Assembly: GCA_039566865.1 (NCBI GenBank)
Contig: CM076962.1
Coordinates: 5,326,743 to 5,390,742, forward strand
From: Aurelia coerulea
Taxonomy: Eukaryota > Cnidaria > Scyphozoa > Semaeostomeae > Ulmaridae
Length of the DNA: 64,000 nucleotides
Direction of reading: 5' to 3'
Positions 35,901 to 47,900 of this stretch are shown here, piece after piece. Under the pieces are notes generated by a model. It did not search any database, was not told the DNA's origin, and saw nothing but the letters and a program-made list of their open reading frames with translations. Both the position numbers and the translations under genes were made by a program. Position 1 is the first letter of the stretch; every line of letters starts with the position of its first letter.

Positions 35901-38900
35901 GGGCTAACGACGAAAAGACCGATTTAGATTAACTGAATTGATGGATCAAAATGTGCATATTAGGCATACAATAAGCATTAGTTTTTGGGAATGATTCTAG
36001 GACTACCTTCTTCTAAATCACCCTGTCGAGCAATGGGGCTTCTCTTGGCACAGTGCATCAGCACACATCTCATTCATTGTACTGCTGGGAGCTCAATTGC
36101 CTTCCTGTTTCAGAGGATGTATTACAGGCCCTCTACTACTTTTTCCCCTGAAGCAATATTCTTCGTGGAGTTGCAATGTTTTGCAGACAAATCATATAAA
36201 TAAATTGTGCATAGATTGATGTAGAATGCAGCTGAGTAACAAAATTTTTGGTTTGGGTCATACCCCTTGTCGAAAGAACCATTACAATTTCCGAAAATTT
36301 CTATAGATTTCATTGTGATGTCATGACAAAATGGAGCAGAAATTCAAAAAACAAAATCTAAACGCGGAGTCTACATGGAAGTTTTCTTAAATGAACTCCA
36401 AGAGAGTAAAATAGGCAGAGTGGTAGGGTTCCATCTCGTTACGCCAAGAAACTTTGTTAGATTTTTGGCCACGACTGTAAGTAGTGTAGAGCCAGCCACA
36501 GTCAGCTTTCAGGAAAAGTAACTTATCGGCTTCACAAAAGCCAGCTGTGTACTGTCAGCATGTCGGCGAGTCTTATATTATTTCAAAACAGAGTGCGAGT
36601 GCGACAGTTTCTTCGAAAAAGTCAAGTCTTTGCACTCTGCTCTCCAGTTTCTTTCTAAAAAGGAGAAAAACAACTCCTGGCTGTTTTTTATTTAATTTTA
36701 ACACGAGAGCAACTTCCAACGGTCAATATTTTCTTGCGGATTCATTTAGCACAAAACAGGGGACGACTAATCTTGTCAAAACTTTGTAAACTGTCTAAAC
36801 CTGAACTTAAATGTAGAGGTGTCTGAAAGTGGCGAGGTTCCTTTCTTTGCAGGATCAGTTTATTGACCTTGGTGGTGCACGAACACTTTGTGCGTTACTT
36901 CACAGTAAAAGCGAAAGATTAATGTTCGAAGCTGCAATGACTATTTCGTATATTGTGTCAGACAGTGAAAGCAACAGAAAGGCTATTGCGGCAGATGAAG
37001 GGTACGTTTTTTCGTTCAATCGATTGTCTGTGAGGATACACTTTAGATTGAGAGAAGATGCATTGCATTAGAAGGCAAGATGGGAATACGGATAATACAG
37101 CAAGAACTTGCCACCAAGTTCACACGAGAACGGAACGGAACGGAACGACATGGAACTGGTCCAGAAAACAAAAGAATTTGTGCAAGTGTTCACACGAGCA
37201 CGACAAGAAGCGTTCCGTTCCGTTCCAAAAAGTGGACGGCTCTAAAAAGTGAGCCGTAAAACGGAACAAAACGAAACGAAACGATTTAGTCACAAAAAAG
37301 TTGGCACAGCCTCGAGAGGTTCATAAAAGCTCCCAGTTCCTCTTCACATTTTAATGAAACTGCAAAAGCTCAATGCACAGCTCTGAAACGGCCACATCTC
37401 TTAGGAATACGACGATGGTCTTATGGGTATTGATTTTAGGGTGACTTATGTTTTTTTAGAATTTGTTTATGTATCATGTATTCAATTGCAAATTATATTT
37501 CATTTTCAAGTGTATGCATTGTGATGTAAATAATTGTTTACTCTAAATACTTGGCTGCCCTGTAAAATAGCTCACATTGAAGAAGATTTTTATCGAAACG
37601 TTTGAACAAATAACAGTTGTGTTTTCATATTTTCTTTTCGGTTGTTATTGAGGATGGTTTAGTTCATTATAACATTAATGATGATACTACTTCTTCGTTT
37701 CATTTCTAGTCTTGAGGACTTGTCGCATGCAGCATTCAAAGGTTTGTTTGAAATCTTTATTAATTCATCACGTCATTTTGTAAGACTGGATTTTCCTCCA
37801 AAATATACTTGGTTTAGGGTGAAATGCTCAAAGAATTGAATTTGCTCCAGTTTTTAATTGTGAATCCATGATCATATCCATTTAAAATAAACCCCAAATT
37901 TCTTGCAAGTGTCATACAACCCTTATGCAAGGAAAATTGAAAGCAAGGGGCTATGTTATGTTATGTTATGTTATGTTTTGTTATGTTATGTTATGTTACG
38001 TTACGTTACGTTACGTTACGTTACATCAGATCACGTCATGTCATGTCATGTCGTGTCATGTTGTGTCGTGTCGTGTCATGTCATGTTGTGTCTTGTCGTG
38101 TCGTGTCGTGTCGTGTCATGTCATGTCGTGTCGTTATGTTATGTTATGTTATGTTATGTCATTCTATGTTATGTTATGTTATGTTATGTTATGTCGTGTC
38201 GTGTCGTGTCATGTCGTGTCGTGTCATGTCACGGGGTTGTCAAATGTTAATCAAATTTCACCATTTGTAAGCCGTGTTTTACAATATCAACATGTGTAAT
38301 TGGCCATAACATAATGTTCTGCGTGTATATTTTAATTATCATGACACCCCCTTGCAATAAATAGACAAACGAATGAATAAAAATAAATGAATGAATGAAT
38401 TAATGAATTAATTAATGAATGAATGAATGAATAAATGAATTTTATCTAAAGTGCATGAAACTCCATTTCTGTAAGATGGAAGAGGCTTAGTGTGACGAAA
38501 ATGGTAAGCATTCAATCTCAAGTTGGGCGTTTGAATCCCCAAGAAATCAACCAAATGGAAGTGCGACCTCTCAGGAACAGTATTTACTTGCAAAATCTAT
38601 ACCACATGATTTTTCTTCACAGTAAACGTCTCAAAGTCTCCAAAGTAAAAGTGTATTTAGCAACTATAAGAAAGAACTGTGATACTTCCTTGGAAAGGAT
38701 TTCTGAAATTCCAGGGCAAAACCTGGTTTTGAGCTATGTGCTATACTTGACATTGTAAATTTGCCCAGGAGCCGTCATTTAACTATATCAAATCAACTTT
38801 CGATTCATACATGGTGACGACATTATTTTCTTTTCAAACAAAAACGTTCAAGAATTTGAAAGTACAAAAAAAACACCAAGAAATTTTAAACATTTATATA

Positions 38901-41900
38901 AAAGTTCAGTGGAACTTTGTGAAATACTTCAAATACAGGTAACTCACAATGCGTCACAATGTTGCCAATTCAACGCCATGGCTGGGATGAGCAATACGAA
39001 AAGTAACTTTGTCGATGATAAAGCACCACAAAAAGAGAATTTTGACATTGGTATAAACTTTGAAATTCGGTGATTTGTAAAACTCTGAAAATCCTTTTTG
39101 ATTCACACTGCGTTTTTTTTCACTCTTCCAGTAGCAAACAAGACTTTCATTGCTCAATCGATCTCTGTAGATCATATAATTCATATATCTTTTCGCTCCT
39201 GATAAGGAATGATTGTAGCAAAAACTTTGTTTCCTTACCCATACTGAGATTTCCACAAATAGTTGGGAAAGATATTTCATTTTAATCATTCAGTATGTTT
39301 TTGCTATCTCCTTCGTGTCAATTTGAATAATATTTCTGAAGACAGAGCATCATGCAACGAACGACTTATATTTCTATGTCTGTTAAAGGGAATATACACA
39401 ACTATCTCTCGTAGCTGCTATAAATAGGCTAAAGAAACGCCACAAAACCCATTGTTCCTTATACACAATGTACACAAAGAAACCGGATGGGTCAAAGTTG
39501 TCGAGTACAATGGATTATATTTTTGACCTGGTCCGGGCCAGCTTTTAACTATGTCGATTCCCTTTAAAGTTTCTTGCGGAATCACTTCAGTTTGATTGAT
39601 GAGTAATGCCTTGTACAATATAGGGTCAACAGAAACTGGCCGTCTCATTGCAACTATTCTTCTTGAACTCTCGTTTGATAGTGAAATCCGGGAAACCCTG
39701 GCAACTCAAGAACTAGCAGGTATGGAGTCTTATAGTTATAAAAGTTTATTTTGCATGCATTTTTGAAACATTCGATACAGTAAAACCTCTTGAGTGGAAA
39801 ATTCTACATAGCAGACACCCTGTTAAGATGGATATTGCGTTGTCATACTGGTTGACAGATTTCAATACCGGCTAACCCAAAAAAAGTGACCCAACGCATT
39901 CTGTTATAGAAAATTAAGTAAATGGCCGATTAAAATGCTTCAAAGGTTGTTCTGTCATTAAAAGACTAGCCTATGTTATGAGTATTTTTTCGCAATTTGG
40001 CACAGGTAATTTCCCGAATTAAGGATTTCGAGGAAAAGGGCGTGCCTGAAATCCTCAAAAAGTAGTAAAAAAACAGGGGCTCGATTTACTTTTTCTGGGT
40101 CACCCGGTAGAATTATCCTTCTTAAGCAGAATCTTGTCAAAGCCGATACAGTCAGTTGACTGCAGCAGCTAAAGCTAAATGCTGTTTTTAATGATAGAAA
40201 GTGTGCCAAATTTCGTGTGTTTTCAGGGGCAGCATTGGTATCAATGATTGCCTTTGAGAGAAGGAAACAACACGGAAAGAAACCAAATATTGTGATCTCG
40301 CGAATTACCAGAGTCCAACAAGAGTGATGGACCTTGTTAGAGGTTCAGCCGGTTGGTGGTCATGGCATCATGCACCGAAGCTATGCAGAACTCATATGTT
40401 AGCGAAATTGAAAGGGTAACGTGGCAATTTCATGCATTAACCTGCACCGAAGAACACTGTTTATGTATTATGTGGCTGATTTGGTATGATAAATTGAGCG
40501 TTTTTGCAGTGTTTTCTTCTTTGCTTTTCGTAGTTTCAACATTGGTTCAACTGTTGCATTCATGTGATGCAGAAACCCAAAGGCTGGCATTGCAGACAAT
40601 AGAACTTTTAGCCATTGAGAATGCAGAAATCGTGATTGAGAAGGTAGTGGTTATGCGCGCTGGCAGCTAATTTCTCAAAATTTAGGATGTTCTTGTTGAA
40701 TAACAAATAGGAGGTATTATGATGGCATGCTTCCTCCATCAATTGGTCCTTTGAATTAGCGCACCTGTCATGAGCGTTTCTTTGCTTAAATGAAGACAAC
40801 AGATATAGCTATCTGAAGATTTGCGTTCTAAAATGTCTCCTAAAAGGACCAAATATCTAAATCAAACTTTCGATCTCTTCAGCACAACTTTTCACTCGAA
40901 TTCCTAACCCAAAATTTCAGTCCGCCTTGTAAGTTGAGTATGTTGACAGAATTTTAACACCAGTTCAAAGGACGAAAATCGAATATTATGCTAGCTATTT
41001 ATCTGGAATATTGTTTGCGTTTTGAGTTCGTTGGAATGTGCCTGGGTCGACAGGACAGGGAATACTCCTTTTGCAAATAAACCTATGTCCGTTGCTTTTT
41101 AGAGAAGAACAAAGTATTGATAGGTCTTACCATTGTCCTGTGTCTTTGCCAAAGTAAACCTCTTAATCCAGTTCTGTCAAAGAACACGCCCCCCCCCCCC
41201 TCCATAAAATCTCGACTGCCAAGCCTTGTTTTCATTCGCAACAACGATCGATCAGCAATTACCCTCAAATTTAAATCAACTTTCCAGCATTTTAAAGCAG
41301 TGTTGCCTGTTTTGTTCAATCTGTCTCAATGCCAATGACATCCTTACGAATGAAATATATCTCAAGTGTATCAAACTCTATTCATAAGCAGAACGGGGGT
41401 TAGTGTAGCGAAAATGGTAAACGTTTCAATCTTAGGTTGGACTTTTGAATCCTCGAGAAATCAACCACATGTAATACGACCTCTCACATGGCTGCAAAAT
41501 TGATGCTCAATATTTTTTCTCCTTATGTACTTGATGATATTTATAACATAGGTTTTATATTTTGTCCATCAGGAAGATTTGCTACATTTCATTGTCAACT
41601 TGCCTTCAGTTTCTGAAGATGAACAGCTGTATTTACTTGCTGGCAAGATCTTGATCTATTATGCCGAGAATGAAACGGTAATTAAGTTATAGAATCAAGT
41701 TATATACTGTAAAGCTCTTTTTATTCCTCTCTCTAATAAACCCCTCTCTTTTAGGTGAAAATTTTGAATTAAGCCCCCTTCTCCATTAAGCTCCTCCCAC
41801 TTGTATCCAATGTTAGAGGTTATTGGAGACTTTCCATTTATTTAGCTAAACAACTGTTGTGAATTAATTTAACATGACTTGGGATAAAAAACTTTTCGAG

Positions 41901-44900
41901 TTCGTGTATTTGATTTGTAAAATTGTATGTTGATTCTGCATAATATGACGTAAAAGAACTAAAAAGCTATAATTTATATCCTTGCCCTTTTATTTTGTGA
42001 ATAAGCCTGTCCTCTCTTTTAAGTCCCCTCAAGTGTTTCAAAAATTAAGGCCTCCCGGGCTTAATAGAGCTTTTACAGTGATTAATTTTCTACGATTCTC
42101 CAAATGGCAATTTTTCACACGCCGTAGCAGAGTACTAATATGTTCAAAGTTAGCGATTCCTACTTTTGAAGGTATCTGAAGGTTTTCTATCGACTGGTTT
42201 TTCATTTCCACGACCGATTGTGGCGTTTAATGTCTACATACTGTAGGAAGAAATTGGACTGTTATTTTCCCCTATCATCTAGAATTTGAGAAGAAGGTGT
42301 TTGATGTAATCTAATTCCTAGATTTCACCTGGAATGTGTATCAGCTATTTTCTCTGCTGCGATCTATAACTGTTCATCCACTTAATTTTTATCCTTTTTT
42401 TAATGTAAGTGATGATATTATAACGTTATTTTGTTTATCGCTTTCCAGGCTTGTCGGAAGATAATCGAAATTGAAAGCCTAAAAGACTCGTTGTTGCAAT
42501 TTGCCATGAGCCCTGATCCCGTCATTCAAAACGTGGTTGCCAAGGTGATACTGTCCATGGTGGAAAATTCATATGATCAGTAAGTTTGAATTGAGTTGGA
42601 TTGTGAAGCATACCGGGTGCGCCAAAATAAACTATGCACTTTTGGCAGTCCAAGATTAATCGTACACTGAACCGATTTTGAAGATTTGTGACTTAATCTT
42701 CAGCAGAAAGCCTGAATTAGGTTCTGGGATTTTTTGCAAATTTTTTCGTTTTCAATTTTTAGAGTTAGAAGCGAGTTTCTTAAACTTTGCGTTTTTGAAA
42801 ACACTGAAAACCATAAAAAAAAGTCAACCAAATTTTCTAAAGACCTGGCATGAATGGACAAAGAGAAAACATTTTCATGGTGATTTGGGAAGTTAGAAAT
42901 TGAGTAGCGTAAACTTATGCACGAGCATTAGTTTGACGACTGGCCTGTTGCGAAATTATGTAGTAGTTGCAATGAAATGCCACGCCAAGCCATTCCCCGT
43001 ATCATGAATTCGACAAAACTCCATGCTTGCTTGGCCTCATGATGCTTCCCTGTTTTTCCTAACCCCCTTGACACAGGAACGCAACCTGGGCCAAAGCAAC
43101 AATTCAATCAAATTACAAAAGGAAAGACAGTCCTTTGTATCACTGAAAGTGATTCCATATTTGTCCCAAGACAGAACCAGTGCTCGTGCAGCAGATTAAA
43201 ATTGATCGATTTCTGAATCCCAAATCACCTCGAAAAAGTTTTCCCTTTGTCTATTCATGTCGAGTCTTTAGAAAAGTTGATCGACGTTTTTGATCATTTT
43301 CAGTGTTTTCGAGAACGAAAATTTTAAGAAACTTGCTAAAATCTCCATAACATGAAAACAAAGAAATTTGCAAAAAATCCTCGAATCTAATTGAGTCTTT
43401 TGCTACAGATCAAGTCATAAGTCTTCCAAAGCGGTCCAGTGTACGATTTATTGTGCAATCTCATTGTGAATCTTTGGAGGATTCCAAGCAATACTTTTAA
43501 TTTGCTTGCATTGCCGTAAATGCGTTCAATTATCTAGTAAACAAGCAAAACTTCGTCGTAGGTCAGCTGGGCCTAAACTGAGCCGTTTCAAAGTCGAGGG
43601 AAACGACTGAAATAAAATGGCTCAAAAATACATTCACAAACGAGCGAAAAGATTGCAAAACGGCTAAATAGTCTAAAGAAAACACTTACCATACTAAACA
43701 AGCATCGCATAAATCTTGGAAGTTGCAAATAAATCGAAAATAACTCTATTTTGGAGAGAGATGCGAGCGAGCCGCCAACCGTACACTTTGCACTGCAGAA
43801 GAGGGGATTCCCTAGATTTCCCTGTTGCCAAGGCTGTCAGAATGGGCCGCGCTCTCCTCAGTCTCTTTCTCAAAATTGCGAAATGGTCTATTGCTGAAAG
43901 TGCATAGTTTATTTTGGAGCACCCGGTAAATTTTTCGCTTTCAAACCAGTCAGGATTTATGAAGCCAAGTTTGGAGTATCTGTGCAAATTTTTGGAAGAA
44001 TGGACTATGGTTTTTCTCAAAATTGTAGATGAAACTGTGGACAAAATGAATTCTTATTTCGAAAGGGGAAATATTGGTGTATAGAGCTTCAATGCACGCT
44101 AAAAATCCATGCAGTAACGGTCATTTCTTTATATAGACGTACCTTTTCATATTTTTTCCATAGCGATTTAAGTCGATCTCATATTAGTTGTCAAGTGAGA
44201 TTTGCGACAAAAATTACTCATGCAAACATGTCAATTGCTTTTCTTTGTGAACCTTTTCACAAGACAGACTTTAGGAAGCATTGATTTCTTTAAAAGAAAT
44301 ATTTTTTCTGTCAAATCTAAAAATCTAGGAATCTACAAAAAATACAATTCAATTATGCCACTCATAGCGGAAAATGACACAAGGTCATCAAATTTCCACT
44401 ATGACTGGCACTTACGATATGACTTAGATTTAAGTAACGTAAGAAAACACAAATACGAAAACGATTACTAAAATACAAAACTTAAGGGACATAAGAGAGG
44501 CCCCCAAAGGGGGGGTCCCTGGAGCACTGGAGCCCATCATTTTGACAGCATGGAGCCCGGAGCCCAAACGATTTCCATAGTAGAGCACTGGAGCCCATTG
44601 CTTTCTCCATGTGGAGCCCTTTATCTCAAACAATTTTATTTGTGAATGCCAAGCAAAAAACGGACAACATTTAATTACGAAAAAACTATATGAATAAGGA
44701 GTGAAACTATTTGAGCTCGTTAGTAGATCTCAACATCAACTTTGAAATGAATTTTTGAAGTTTTCAGGTTTCTTCGAGACATTGTTTCTGGAAATCTGGC
44801 CATTTACTTATGATTGGAAATCTTTCAGTTAGAATTTCAATCCTTATGCGCTAGGAATTTTATTCTTTTTTCTAAACAATATTGGTAAAAAGATCAGAAC

Positions 44901-47900
44901 TTGCAGTGAAAATTGACAAACAGATAATTTTGCAAGGAGATTTATATTCGTAAACCAGTGGCATGGCCAGGGTAAATTAAGTGGGGGGGGATTGAAACGA
45001 GGTGGTCTGGGGGCAAAGCCCCCAGGAAAAATTTTGGGGCCACGCCCTTTACTTTGGCTTAGAATGCATCTCCCAATATCATGCTTGCCATTAGCGACAA
45101 GAAAACTTTGATAGTTTTGTGAACAGTTATCCTATGAATCAGAGCACGAGGAAAATTTTTGAAAAAATATCTTTTACTTTGGCTTAGAATGCATCTCCCA
45201 ATATCATGCTTGCCATTAGCGACAAGAAATTTTTGATAGTTTTGGGAACAGTTATCCTATGAATCAGAGCACGAGGAAAATTTTTGAAATAAAGATCTTT
45301 TACTTTGGCTTAGAATGCATCTTCCAATATTATGCTTGCCATTAGTGACAAGAAAATTTTGATAGTTTTGTGAACAGTTATCCTATGAATCAGAGCACGA
45401 GGAAAATTTTTGAAAAAAGATCTTTTACTTTGGCTTAGAATGCATCTCCCAATATCACGCTTGCCAGTGATAAAATGGAAGATTTACTTTCTCGGAAAAT
45501 TCTTATTTCTTACCCAACCTATATCCAGCTATTTTCTCCTCGGTTTTAGAGGAATCTCGAGGACCTTCTTTTAACAAAAGTGGGGGGGCAATTGCCCCCC
45601 ATACCCCCCTCCCCGTGGCCCCGCCATTGTCGCAAACAATCTACTTTCAGACCTCCAAGGGAGTGGTGTGGCCAGGGTAAATTATGTAAGGGGCATTGAC
45701 ATGAGGTTTTGCCCACAGAAAAATTTTTGGGACCAAGCCCCTTACTTTGGCTCAGAATGCACCACCTAATGTCATACTTGCCATAAGCGATAAGGAAACT
45801 TTTATAATTTTGTGACAGTGGCAGTCATTCTATAAGTCAGAGCGTGAGAAAAATTTGTCAAAGAGATATCTTTTAATTTAGCATAGAAGGCATCCCCTGA
45901 TTCCATAATTAACAGTGCTAAAATGGATGGTTTAATAGTCCTATAAATGAGGTAATTGAGAAGACATCGTGCCTGGACCACATAGTTGCCCACGAAAACT
46001 TTACTACTCTTGAGCTTCTCTTACAGTTGTATGAAGGAACTTATTGGTTTCAGCAGATGAAAGATGCCATCATCGATAGAGTGGTCTTCCCGTTTTTCAC
46101 AAGATGCATTAACCCCAAAAGCTCAAAAGCTCAAAAACAATACCAAGATAACCCAAAGTACCGGGTGTCCCAAAAAATGTATACGGATTTGATTGAATCC
46201 AGCGCTGTGAATTTAGCTTTAATCAATGTATGATCACTCTAAAGATGTTTCTTGATAGGTAACTTGAATATAGATACCTTGTTTGTTGGTATTGGTGCTT
46301 TGAGAGCAAACAAGTTAATCTTGAAAGCTCAAATTTGCCTCTTCTTCCAAACCAGAGCTTTAGCCTTTTGGCCTAGGCAATTTCTTAAGGCACAGCGTAT
46401 AAATCAACGATAGCCTTGATGAAATTTGAACAATGTTGGATCTTGTGTTATTCTGTTTTCCAGAAGTCACCCCCCCCCCCAGTCACCCATTGGGAAGTCT
46501 CTTAATTGTTCATTAATTTCAGTTCTTAATTTCGATCTCGATTTCGATGTGCTTCAGGAATTTGCTTAGGCCAAAAGGCCAAAGCTTTGGCTTGCAAGTG
46601 CACCCAAATTTGAGCTTTCAAGAAGCACCAATACCAACAAACGAGGTATCTACGTTAAAGGTAACTATCGAGAAACATTTTGAGAATGATTAGCCATTGG
46701 TTAAAGCTAAATTCGGAGTCAACCAAATTTGTATACATTTTTGAGACATCCGGTATTTTCTAGGGGACTCGTGCTTGTTATCAGCTTTAGTTGCGCATAT
46801 CCAGTTTAAACCACAAACTGCACTTTCTCGCCCAAGAAACAACGAGTGCAGTCTGGCACTACGCGGCTTGCTAAAACTGACTTAATGGTTCCTTCGATTA
46901 AAATGAAACAGAAGGACAAAACCCCTCAAGATTTACAATGCTTCATTTGACTTCATAAAGGCCAAGATCCACATAAACTCTCATTTGAGGTTTTGTCCGC
47001 GCGGTTCCGAAAACTAGTAGAAATGCGACAAAAGGAATTTTAGCGCAAATTTGGCTAATTTTGCGAAACAGTCCGAAATAGCTAATTGCTAGAAAATTGG
47101 GCAGTAAGTGCAGCCGCCCGGAATTTGCTAGCACGAACAACAACAACAACTTTAAGGTCGGTGATTGGACTGAAATAAATACTTTATTATTTTTTCCGGG
47201 CCAACGCACCTGTCACACGACCGACGGCCGTGGAAAGAAAAGAGGCAGAAAAGAAAGTGGCGGGTGGGTGGGGAACTTGAATCGCAGAACCACCTGCTGT
47301 CTCTGGCTGATGAAGATAGACAACGATAAACCAACACGTTTCACTTTTATACTAGCCACGAGAAAAAGGCAAAACTTCTGCTCCCAATGCACAAGACAGC
47401 AGGAAGTTACTCCTGAGAATAACAAACATTAATCAAAACAAACGGCTCATGAGCTAACCGACTGGTGTAAAGAGCGGAACGGAAGGTCATATGATACGAC
47501 GTCATGACTAAATTCCTTCAAAATAAACATGACATGTGCAGGGGCCTAGCCCCCCTCATACCACACCACACAGACATCAAAGTTCCATTAACCGCGATAA
47601 AATTTCATTTGATCGCCATAAAATCATTTTTTCACTAATTTTAAGAAGTGGAGCCCTGGAGCCCTGAAAAGTCTGCAATGGAGCCCTGGAGCACGACAAT
47701 TTTGCCTTTGGGAGCCCGGAGCCCATAGAAATATGCCCTGGAGACTCGGAGCCCGAGATCCCTTAGGGGGCCTCATAAGACATCAGACATAAGAACAATA
47801 CACGTATTTTTTTTATAAGAAATTAAAAATTTCGTCCAGTACTGAAAGTTTCTTAAAATTATCAGATTTTGAGTACTCAGAGTTTCTTACGAGGTTCTTA

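Larger units (their letters stand above)
44498..47773. mobile_element. 3.3-kb composite element with GGAGCCC ends
   Basis: The ends AGGCCCCC and GGGGGCCT are inverted. They are flanked by CATAAGAG and CATAAGAC, a probable 8-bp target duplication with one mismatch. Both termini contain arrays of the word CTGGAGCCC in the same orientation. The interior holds a hAT-like element (44,956) and a TA-flanked element (46,161). No transposase frame was recognised. It lies in intron 18. Confidence 0.55.

Noticed and set aside
37903..38299. Cysteine-rich frames of 100-120 codons in three plus-strand frames
   Set aside because: They are translations of the pentamer array; all frames stay open because of the 5-bp period.
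40353..40643. Longer exon 16 extending upstream to an ATG at 40,353
   Set aside because: The frame is continuous with exon 16, but the upstream part (WLIWYDKLSVF) has no armadillo pattern, and the acceptor at 40,531 joins exon 15 in phase. It could be an intron-retained or alternative start form, but nothing supports it.
46021..46233. Open stretch after an acceptor (LYEGTYWFQQMKDAIIDRVV) as an extra exon of the 4TM/armadillo gene
   Set aside because: Exon 18 ends in phase 2, and no acceptor here gives that open frame. Exon 18 joins exon 19 at 49,014 in frame, and the stretch runs into a TA-flanked transposon.
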